Assembly: GCA_900766785.1 (NCBI GenBank)
Contig: CAAFWT010000044.1
Coordinates: forward strand, 1-9,230
Reading direction: 5' to 3'
DNA length: 9,230 nucleotides
DNA from: an uncultured Paraprevotella sp.
Lineage (GTDB): Bacteria; Bacteroidota; Bacteroidia; Bacteroidales; Bacteroidaceae
Shown: piece by piece, positions 1 through 7,200 of the stretch
How the letters are laid out: the number at the start of each line of letters is the position of its first letter
Numbering within the stretch: position 1 is the first letter of the stretch
Position numbers and translations under genes: made by a program
The notes under the pieces: generated by a model
Database searches by the model: none
The model's input: only the letters and a program-made list of their open reading frames with translations
What the model was told of the DNA's origin: nothing

Positions 1-2449
1 ACTTGTCACCATCATAGGAGAGGGAAATGCTATAGAACTTTCCTTGTTCGAGTTGCCAACACATGCGAATCACTGAGGTTGCTTGGCCATTATCTGTTTT
101 TGGTGCTTTGACACCAATCCAACCGTTTTCGTCAATAACAACACAGGTATATTGTGTTTTAAACAAAAAGCTATTTCTTGCGAAATTGTCAACTTTGAAA
201 TACATCTGCATTGTCCAAGGCTCCTTAAGCATCTCTTTTAAGTCTCCTCGAGTCTGGTTTGACCTAACGTATGAGTAGCCAGAGTTCTTTCTCAGAGCAT
301 GTAGTGTCAGTGGAATGTTATCGTCTTTTGAACTTGGCTCAAGACTAACCTTCACTCCATCAACAGCGGTACCTGTGCCATAGGTGACGCGACCGCTGAT
401 AACGCCGGTTGCAAGTGCAAAGCCGTCGGTCTGCTGCGAGGCTCCATAGGTGAGCACTGGCTCGGAGGTAGAGGTCTCACGGCACTTGCGGTAACATTGC
501 ACGCGGTACTCATAGTAGGACCCAGGCTGAGCTGAGTTGTCCTCGTAGCTGTATGTCTCAGCCACACCTGATGTGGTGTAGATGGTCTGGAAGTCGCCTT
601 CCTTGGTGCTGCCAAGCAGTCGGCGCTGGATGTTGAAGTACGTAAGGTCGGTACCAATCTGGTTTACCTCCCAGGTGATGCGCACCGTACCGCTATATGC
701 TCCGCGGCTTGCCACAACGCTCTTCACGCCGCTGGCTCCATCGATACAGCCTTCTACGGTGCCGTCGGCACCATATTCAAACACCATATCCTGTGCCTCG
801 ACACTTACCTTGTACTGATAGGTCACGCAGGCATTTGACACATCCTCATCGGTAAAGGTGAAGCTGGTCTCGCTGCTGGAGTTGATAGTATGGCTCTTAT
901 ATACTTCGCCCCAGTCGGTAGTGCCTTTCTTGCGCCTGTAAAGGTTCAAGGTGTATTTTGTGGATGTTGATGCGTTCTCGAAACTCTTGTACGAGCAGGT
1001 GATGTTAATCTTCGCATCAAGATTGTTCGTTGCCGTGAGTTTCTCAAGCGGATTGACAGTTGTCACCTTGCCATAAACGTAGTATGACAGACTGGATGCA
1101 TCAGATGGCTGGGTGAGGGTTTTCGCCCACTCGGTAGGCTGGAAAGCTACGGTATATTCATATTCCTTGCCGTACTCCTTCTCTGTCTTGTCAACAAACT
1201 CGGTCTTGCCCGATGTGTAGGAGACGGTGCCAAGAGATGTGTAGCCTCCTGACGCACCTCTCACCTTGCGGAATACGACCCATTTTCCGTCGGTGTTTAC
1301 GTGCGATGCATCGTATATCTGTGGGTACCAGCTGATGGTGATGTCCTTAGTCCAAGGATTGGCCGACGTACGCATTGCGTTGGTTGCCGTGCTTGAGCCG
1401 TTGCCGTAGCCAGAGGGATTAGGACGCGGATAACCATACACCCAGTGTGGTTTGTAGTTACGGTTGATGTATACCGATTGGGTCAATGCTGTGCTTCCAC
1501 CGTTGGGATAGCACTGGTAGTTGGGTGCAAAGCGAGTTATAAAGGGATATACGCAGAACGACTTGTAGTTGTCAAGCTCCAGAGTGGCATGGACTTGGGT
1601 AATACCCGAATTACAGTCCTTAAGGCTTGAATTAACCGTTACAGGAGTAATGTTTATGTTGTCCCAATACTTCTTGATGGTGTACGTATTGCTTGGCCAA
1701 GCAACATCGGTATTGTTATTGCTTGAGAAGCGTAGGGCATATCGCCAGTTTCCCGGGTTGTTCTTGCTGCCGAAGTTGGGATAGGTTTCCACCTTGAGGT
1801 CTGTGCTGTAGAACTCCACCTCATTGTTGGCAGTACGCTTGACTTTAAATGGTGCCCAGTCGACGCTTGGGAAGGAGAATGTCTTACTTCCGGATTTGGT
1901 GCCTTGAGAGCTGCCTTTCGAAATCCATTCGCCTTCAGCTGTCACTTTGTAGCTCTTGTTATATATCAGCTCCTCCAGTATGATGTCTACAGTTACGGAT
2001 GACCATTTGTCGCTCTCGGCATTGAGCCTGGCGACAGAGACACGTCCTTTATAGCCATTGGCATTGAAAGAACCTTGTCCAAGAACTCCTCCGTCGGATT
2101 TGTCCTTAACGGCATCCTCATTCTGGTCAAGATTGGAGATGTTGGAATAAAGGCTGTTGAGTTTAATGACTTGCTGGTCATTAATCTTCAGCCACACGTC
2201 TCCTTTGAACCAGCTGTTTTTCCCATCGTAGTTATAGAAGTACATACGGAAGCTCACATGAGCCTTGCTTGGGAAATTGAAACCGTTCCAGTCATAAAAT
2301 GAGGGATTCGAAGTCTCTACGGCTTGCGCCGTCTGGCTAAATGGCAATAATGCCAAAAGGAATAGGACTATCGCCCATCCCCGTCTGAAATACCCACCGC
2401 CCGACTTTGGAGGCGAAGAGGGTATTCGCTGATGAAACAGATTGTACAT
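1..2449 (-). CDS. Large secreted multidomain protein (FN3-like, carboxypeptidase-regulatory-like, LamG-like), 5' part only
   Basis: An uninterrupted frame of 816 codons starts at ATG 2449-2447 and runs off the left edge, so the C-terminus is missing. Residues 1-44 form a signal peptide with a long n-region, an RRG charge, a hydrophobic core (AIVLFLLALLPF) and a likely cleavage after QTAQA, so export is expected. Residues about 45-350 are a beta-rich, aromatic-rich region I cannot assign. Three FN3-like repeats follow at about 361-455, 469-553 and 572-653, with recurring patterns such as ITISWYP, VRITWEV and YEYRVQ. Residues 680-706 (GVISGRVTYGTGTAVDGVKV) look like the first strands of a carboxypeptidase-regulatory-like domain. 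From about 708 the sequence turns LamG-like (PWTMQMYFKV ... GKFYSISLSYDG). No other in-frame Met lies near the signal peptide, which supports this start. The function is probably surface adhesion or glycan/protein binding, by inference from the domains; no catalytic motif is visible. The last 360 bases are clearly more AT-rich than the stretch before them. Confidence 0.85.
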   Translation of the reverse strand, partial: MYNLFHQRIPSSPPKSGGGYFRRGWAIVLFLLALLPFSQTAQAVETSNPSFYDWNGFNFPSKAHVSFRMYFYNYDGKNSWFKGDVWLKINDQQVIKLNSLYSNISNLDQNEDAVKDKSDGGVLGQGSFNANGYKGRVSVARLNAESDKWSSVTVDIILEELIYNKSYKVTAEGEWISKGSSQGTKSGSKTFSFPSVDWAPFKVKRTANNEVEFYSTDLKVETYPNFGSKNNPGNWRYALRFSSNNNTDVAWPSNTYTIKKYWDNINITPVTVNSSLKDCNSGITQVHATLELDNYKSFCVYPFITRFAPNYQCYPNGGSTALTQSVYINRNYKPHWVYGYPRPNPSGYGNGSSTATNAMRTSANPWTKDITISWYPQIYDASHVNTDGKWVVFRKVRGASGGYTSLGTVSYTSGKTEFVDKTEKEYGKEYEYTVAFQPTEWAKTLTQPSDASSLSYYVYGKVTTVNPLEKLTATNNLDAKINITCSYKSFENASTSTKYTLNLYRRKKGTTDWGEVYKSHTINSSSETSFTFTDEDVSNACVTYQYKVSVEAQDMVFEYGADGTVEGCIDGASGVKSVVASRGAYSGTVRITWEVNQIGTDLTYFNIQRRLLGSTKEGDFQTIYTTSGVAETYSYEDNSAQPGSYYEYRVQCYRKCRETSTSEPVLTYGASQQTDGFALATGVISGRVTYGTGTAVDGVKVSLEPSSKDDNIPLTLHALRKNSGYSYVRSNQTRGDLKEMLKEPWTMQMYFKVDNFARNSFLFKTQYTCVVIDENGWIGVKAPKTDNGQATSVIRMCWQLEQGKFYSISLSYDGDK

Positions 2450-2455
2450 AATCAA

Positions 2456-2518
2456 TTAGAATTTATTTGATATTGATTTTAAGCATAATTTGCAACAAAT
2501 TTAGCAAATAAATTCTAA
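2456..2518. repeat. 14-bp perfect inverted repeat bracketing the promoter of the 2449-1 gene
   Basis: The arms are 2456-2469 and 2505-2518, exact reverse complements (TTAGAATTTATTTG on the plus strand and its complement), separated by 35 bp. The putative -7 box (2503-2496) lies just inside the upstream arm. The other arm ends 6 bp before the start codon. Only the downstream arm would be transcribed from that promoter, so a DNA-level operator is more plausible than an RNA hairpin. The region is AT-rich, which raises the chance of coincidence. Confidence 0.6.
2496..2503 (-). promoter_or_regulatory. Putative Bacteroidota -7 promoter element (TAAATTTG) for the 2449-1 gene
   Basis: On the minus strand TAAATTTG matches the TAnnTTTG -7 consensus of the Bacteroidota primary sigma factor. 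It implies a transcript start near 2489 and a leader of about 40 nt. No good TTTG -33 element is present; the best candidate is CTTT at 2520-2517. A weak -33 would fit a promoter that needs an activator bound at the boxes just upstream. No strong Shine-Dalgarno sequence precedes the start codon, as is usual in this phylum. Confidence 0.5.
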
Positions 2519-2524
2519 AGTTTC

Positions 2525-2578
2525 TGTCCCTTGCTGGTAGTTAGGTGTCTCTTTCCTTAGTGTTTAGGTGTCTCTTTC
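2525..2578 (-). promoter_or_regulatory. Phased direct-repeat boxes, candidate AraC-type activator sites
   Basis: A 15-bp sequence (minus strand GAAAGAGACACCTAA) occurs exactly twice, at 2578-2564 and 2555-2541, offset by 23 bp. A third, degenerate core AAGGGACA lies at 2532-2525, 21 bp further on, against AAGAGACA in the other two. The spacing is about two helical turns, which places the boxes on one DNA face. They sit just upstream of the putative -7 element, with the proximal box at the expected -35 flank. AraC-family activators commonly bind direct repeats with this geometry, and an AraC-type regulator gene ends 86 bp upstream. The assignment to that regulator is inference. Confidence 0.55.
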
Positions 2579-2663
2579 TTTATTGTACAGGTTTTGCATC
2601 TGAATGTATAAGCATTGTAAAACATGTTGCATATTGGACGTAATACATTAAAAAAGCCCCATT

Positions 2664-3809
2664 TCATCGTGTTTCTGTATCTCCTAATACCTGATAACTC
2701 CCGCTTGCTTTCCATTCTCCTGGTGTCATTCCTGTTTTTTGTTTGAATATTCTGTACAGGTGTGCACGTGAGGAGAAACCGCATTCCGAAGATATTGCAT
2801 CATTATTGTAGTCGGGGTATTGAATCATCATCCGTTGCACCTCCTGGAAACGAATGTCGCTCAGCCATACGCGGAACGTGCGCTGAAGGTGTTGCTCGAA
2901 ATAGTATGTAAGGTCGCTGCGCAAAATGTGCAACTGGTGGGATAGGGAGGCCAGGGTTACGCCAGGGTCACGGAAACCACCGGAAGAGGCCCACTCCTGC
3001 AACGCTTTTTCTATGTGCTCAATGCGCTTCTCAGATGGATCGGTAAGGTTTCCCTGTTCTGTTAGTTCTGCCTGAGTCTTGTCTGGAGCCATCTCTGGAG
3101 TGCAGTCACACAGTACGTCCTCAATGGGCAAGATGTTGAATCCCAAGGCCACGAAGCTCAGTACGAAGATGAACAGCAGCAGTAGAGCCACAAGACCGAA
3201 TATCATCAACAGCTTGCTTGACAGTATGGTGAACAGTATAAGGAATGCACAGGCGAATAGCAACATGCCGCCAGTGTAGGTGTAGCGCATGTAAGGGAGT
3301 ATGTCACCGGCAGTCTCTGTCTCCAGTATGCGTCTGCGATAGCGAATCTCTCTATGGCTGCTGAACATAAACAGAATAATGCACGCAATGAACAGGGCGT
3401 AGAGAATGTAGAGCATTATGCCGAAGTGGATTGACCTGTTGCAGATATACCATATCCCAGCGGCAACATAGATGATGCAGCAGCCAACAAAGCCTCCTAA
3501 CATACATCGCCTCGTGCTACGGTGTGAGCATTCGAGGTTGACAATAGCGCAGGCTACGAGAAATGCCGTAGGAGTATAGAAGATGATGTTTGCCAACATG
3601 CCCACATCGTCACCCGACGCACGCAGACCATATCGCATCTGAAAGAAATAGTGTACAGAAAGGCATATCATGGATAACACGAGGAGTTTGCGTGACTTCT
3701 CATAACGCTTGTTCACCCACTTAACGTAGAAGCGGGAAAGGGCAACAAGCAATGCAAGACTGATGGTCACTATCATGCAGCAGAATTGGAGTAGAAATAA
3801 ACTGTTCAT
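2664..3809 (-). CDS. Membrane-anchored AraC-family transcriptional regulator
   Basis: This complete 381-residue protein has two parts. Residues 1-225 contain about seven hydrophobic membrane segments (roughly 4-24, 41-58, 72-92, 103-123, 129-150, 180-198 and 200-225). A cytoplasmic linker (about 226-280, rich in Glu, Asp and Lys) follows. Residues about 284-372 form an AraC-type double helix-turn-helix: the first HTH is near 284-305 (LASLSHQLHILRSDLTYYF) and the second near 337-358 (AISSECGFSSRAHLYRIFKQ), followed by the family's typical TGMTPGEWK end. Classical AraC proteins are soluble and carry a cupin-like sensor; here a polytopic membrane domain replaces it, so signal sensing in the membrane is inferred, with an unknown ligand. 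The ATG at 3809 is preceded by AGGA at short spacing and by a consensus promoter. The gene lies between two large secreted-protein genes on the same strand, which suggests local control. No convincing terminator follows the stop codon. Confidence 0.9.
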   Translation of the reverse strand: MNSLFLLQFCCMIVTISLALLVALSRFYVKWVNKRYEKSRKLLVLSMICLSVHYFFQMRYGLRASGDDVGMLANIIFYTPTAFLVACAIVNLECSHRSTRRCMLGGFVGCCIIYVAAGIWYICNRSIHFGIMLYILYALFIACIILFMFSSHREIRYRRRILETETAGDILPYMRYTYTGGMLLFACAFLILFTILSSKLLMIFGLVALLLLFIFVLSFVALGFNILPIEDVLCDCTPEMAPDKTQAELTEQGNLTDPSEKRIEHIEKALQEWASSGGFRDPGVTLASLSHQLHILRSDLTYYFEQHLQRTFRVWLSDIRFQEVQRMMIQYPDYNNDAISSECGFSSRAHLYRIFKQKTGMTPGEWKASGSYQVLGDTETR

Positions 3810-3840
3810 ATCCTCGTGTGATTCTGATTAAATATCGCTG

Positions 3841-3874
3841 CAAATGTACAAAAAATTATTCATAGAAAACCAAA
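3841..3874 (-). promoter_or_regulatory. Bacteroidota-type promoter for the AraC-family regulator
   Basis: On the minus strand TACATTTG (3848-3841) is an exact match to the TAnnTTTG -7 consensus. A TTTG -33 element lies at 3874-3871. The gap is 22 bp, slightly longer than the usual 19-21. The transcript would start near 3834, giving a leader of about 25 nt before the ATG at 3809. The surrounding sequence is strongly AT-rich. Confidence 0.65.
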
Positions 3875-3937
3875 TGTTTTTCTTTATTTTTATGTTCACT
3901 CGTTTTTCCTTTTTCAGCAAGATGAATTCTGTATAAA

Positions 3938-4091
3938 TCACGCATATATCCGACATTGTCCACACAGATATCTGAAAATGCCAACGCAGATAGCTGAAAA
4001 CGTCAACGCAGATAGCTGAAAACGTCAACGCAGATAGCTGATATTGCCAACGCAGATAGCTGAAATTGCCAACACAGATATATGAAGCCTC
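3938..4091. repeat. Tandem array of seven 22-bp units upstream of the regulator gene
   Basis: Contiguous 22-bp units lie at 3938-3959 (degenerate), 3960-3981, 3982-4003, 4004-4025, 4026-4047, 4048-4069 and 4070-4091 (degenerate). The units at 3982 and 4004 are identical over all 22 bases, and the four central units share their first 16 bases (CAACGCAGATAGCTGA). Each holds a near-palindromic core CAGATAGCTG; in the second unit it is the perfect palindrome CAGATATCTG (3965-3974). The array ends 63 bp upstream of the putative -33 box of the regulator gene. The period of about two helical turns suits stacked protein binding sites. There are no spacers, and 22 is not a multiple of 3, so it is neither a CRISPR nor a coding repeat. 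Confidence 0.9.
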
Positions 4092-4115
4092 ACCACCATC
4101 CCAGTTGCTTCGGCG

Positions 4116-4177
4116 AAGTTCCTAACACTCGGCAATAGGGAAACAATTTTCCCATTGCTCTCGCTTAACCGGAACTT
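4116..4177. repeat. Imperfect palindromic element with nested hairpins
   Basis: An outer 7-bp pair (AAGTTCC 4116-4122 with GGAACTT 4171-4177) encloses a strong inner hairpin at 4132-4158, with arms GCAAT-A-GGGAAA and TTTCCCATTGC, one bulged A and a 4-nt loop. Just outside, CTTCGGCGAAG (4108-4118) and CCCCAAGATGGAGGGG (4179-4194) are further small inverted repeats. The whole of about 4092-4200 reads as a compact, non-coding, palindromic block between the repeat array and the terminator. It could be a REP/MITE-like dispersed element or a structured 3' UTR; the sequence alone does not decide. Confidence 0.5.
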
Positions 4178-4228
4178 TCCCCAAGATGGAGGGGTGTGGA
4201 TAGTTTGAAGGATGCGAATGTCCCATAT

Positions 4229-4278
4229 AAACAAATCCCCAGCCTTCTCGCATTGGAGAGGACTGGGGAATTTTGTTT
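4229..4278 (-). terminator. Strong hairpin terminator after the giant secreted-protein gene
   Basis: Starting 14 nt beyond the stop codon, the minus-strand transcript can fold a long stem: AAACAAAA-TT-CCCCAG-TCCTCTC pairs with GAGAAGG-CTGGGG-ATTTGTTT around a loop near 4250-4254, with small bulges. T-rich sequence lies on both flanks, so it could act in either direction, although no gene on the plus strand needs it. It separates the giant gene from the regulator, arguing against a single operon. Confidence 0.75.
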
Positions 4279-4292
4279 ATTAGAGGCTTTTT

Positions 4293-7200
4293 TTACTTCA
4301 CTACGACTTTCCTAATCTCGCTTCCCTTGCGGAGGATGTTTACACCCTTCTGGGGAGCATTGATACGGATGCCGTTGACGTTGTACCAATTCTCATTGCT
4401 GCTGGAGTCGCTCAGACCTGCTATGCTGGTTACGATAGAATCTTCATTGAAGTCAATAGCATAGGGGGTGTTGGGACTTCCGATGATACCGTCATCCTCG
4501 TATGATATAGTGGCGGTTGACTTGAGCATAACACCATCATAAGGAATGATGAACGAGAGTTCCTCTCCGCCATTTCCTGGTATGGTGAGGAAGACAATGC
4601 CATTGTCATTGGTAAATTCTGCCGTACGGCATTCGTCTCCATTGAACACTCCTATCTCGCTGTTGGCAAGAGGCTGACCGTCATAGGTTACGCGTGCCAC
4701 TACAGTCATGTTTCCAGGGAACTGGCTGTTGTCGGTGGGTACGAATACACCATTCAGGCTACGCTCTGCCGCAATACGGCGAGTATTGAGATAAATGGAG
4801 ACAGGATAACGGAAGGTTCTTGTCTCGCTGGACTGGCTCATGTACATGTAACCCTGACCTGGTGTGAGAGCCTGCAGTGAACCATTCCACTCGTATCCGT
4901 CATAGATGGAGAAACCCTGCTTGCTCTTTACCAAGTCGCCATCCTCGGGACTGAGTCCGGCAAAGGCATCGTCAACACTCTGGATAGAGGTACTGTTGAA
5001 AGCTATCCAGTTCCAACCTGGAACGACGCTGATGGTTCGTTCTGTATCATCAGGACGTGAACCTGTGATGGTGAGTGGAACAGCTGATGTCATGAGTATC
5101 TTGTACATATCACGGACATTGAGGCTGGTGAGGGTACCCTCCCAGATACCATCATACGTCATGGAAGAGGCAGTCTTGCTCTTCATCAGAACACTTTCTC
5201 CTGTAACGCCACTCATCACGGCACCCACGCTCATGTCCTCTGCATTCACAGCCAGAGAGGTCCAGTTCCAGCCTGTACCCAAAGCGATGGTCTGCTCTAT
5301 CTTGTCAAGGGCATTGAGTTTAACGGGAGCATTAAACGAACCATAGATGGCTCCAGCAGTCAGTTTTACATCTGGAGTGCTCTCTACCACTGGCCATACC
5401 ATGCCTGTGCTGGCATCATAGATGCGGAATTCTACGTCCTTGTCTTTCTCTGATGACTGGCATGCCACATCGAGCATCACGAAGTACTCGTCATAACGCT
5501 TGCTGTATGTGGGCTTAGCCACACCACGGCATTCGTCATCAACAAAGATTCCAAGTATATCGTCGACATCTGTAGAGGGAACACCATTGACTGAGAGTGT
5601 GCCCACAAGGTTCATGGAGCTGCTGTACTTGCTTGCGTCCACTGCCCAATTAGGAACATCTCCTGTGACGGTAACATTCAAGGCCAGAGGCAGAGCCAGG
5701 TCGTCACCATTTACCAGATAGATTGTCTCGGCATACTTGCCTATGGGGCATGACTTGCTCACTGTGAACTCAAGATCAACAGATGACAGCGGGTCGATAT
5801 ATCCGTTCTCGGTATTTACCTTCAGCCATGACGGCATGCCGCTCAGGTACCATTCCTGCTGAGTACCACCCTTGTTTGAGATTGTAGCCCCGAACGAGGT
5901 TTCCTCTCCACCCTTCTGGGTGACGCTGACCTTATCCTCAGCCCAAGCCAGACTGTTGCGGTTCACATAAGCTGTCCAGCTGATGGGATCACAGGAATTA
6001 CCATTGTTGTCCTTTACGCGCTTTACCTTGAAGTTGATGGTGCAACCCTCAATGGCTGCTGGTTCTTCATTGATGTTGATGACCACCTTGTTGGCACTTG
6101 CTGTGTAAGAGAATGCCACATTGGTAAGCGTAGGCTTGGCCATCAGAGCAGGTGCCTGGTCGGTATACGCAAGGGAATTCTTACCATACATTGCCACACG
6201 TTTCACTCCGTCAGCAACGATGCTGAGGCTGGTGGTATCTGTCACGACCTGTTCAGCTTGGTCAAGTGTCTTAATCTCAAACGGGAAGTAAGCTACCAGA
6301 CCAGTTTCTTTGCCTGTGAGTCTCAGCTTGCGGTTGTTGCTGAGCGAGGAAGCATCCAGAGTGGCGTTCCACAACCTTACCTCATCAACAAGACCTGTGA
6401 GATGACGGTCAGAAGATACGATATGGCTGTGTGTAGAATCAAGTTCACAACGTGCTCCTATCGCCAGAACATCATCATTGAATGTGGAGATATTGCGTGA
6501 GGATGTGCTGAGGGCGCGTTGTCCGTCCACATATACTGAGGTGTTTCCAGAACGCAGTACATTGATTGCGATATGATGCCACTCGTTGTCGGCCAGCACG
6601 CTGGTGCCTGCATCGTAAGTGTTGTCGTCAGAAGTGAACTTGAGCAATCCGTCTGCATCCATCCAGAGGCCATTCTTTCCCATATCCAGGAGCTGGGCCT
6701 CGCCCTGTTGCTTATCGGCCTTAATCCAGAACTCTACCGCCTGATTGTCCTCTGCATCTACAGCAAGATCTCCAATCGAGAAGTTCAGGTAGGAAGAGCC
6801 GTCCAGCACGACAGCCTTGTTCTCATTATTTATATACCATGTCTCGCCGGTGGAAACCAGATGACGATTTCGTGCATAGTCGGTAATCTTGTTACCCTCG
6901 CCCTCGTTCATCTTCCAGTAGCCCATGAGGTTGGCCGTAGATGGAGACTTGGTCTTCTGACGCTCCAACTGTGCCTTGGCATTGTCATGAGCCACATCCC
7001 ACAAGGTGAGTTCGTGGATGGCGCCCTTCATTCTCTCTCCGATGCTGAGCGCACCCACTCCATTGTAAGCTGCTGTTTGGCAGTCACGGAAGAGTCTGTT
7101 GGTATTTGCTGACTCGGAAACAGTTGCATTGAGAATTCCCATTCCATCGGCTGCCTCATAACTTACTGTGAGGTAGCACCAGGTATCCTTTGGCATGACA

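Noticed and set aside
352..657. Minus-strand reading frame of 101 codons
   Set aside because: It is out of frame with the continuous 816-codon secreted-protein frame, which has a signal peptide and FN3-like patterns; the short frame is low-complexity.
2646..2663. Terminator after the regulator gene (GGGGC followed by six T)
   Set aside because: The T-run is present but I find no upstream partner that could form a stem with GGGGC, so it is not called.
2579..2663. Additional promoter or small RNA between the regulator stop and the phased boxes
   Set aside because: Only short imperfect dyads are visible and no TAnnTTTG element; nothing supportable.
3938..4091. CRISPR array
   Set aside because: The repeats are contiguous 22-mers with no spacers between them, and no cas genes are nearby.
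3828..4234. Two short minus-strand reading frames through the 22-bp repeats
   Set aside because: The repeat period is not a multiple of three, the frames overlap the regulator promoter and have no start context or recognisable protein features.
6573..7112. Plus-strand reading frame of 179 codons
   Set aside because: It lies wholly opposite the well-supported LamG coding region of the giant gene and has no domain signal; likewise the plus-strand frame at 4906-5346.
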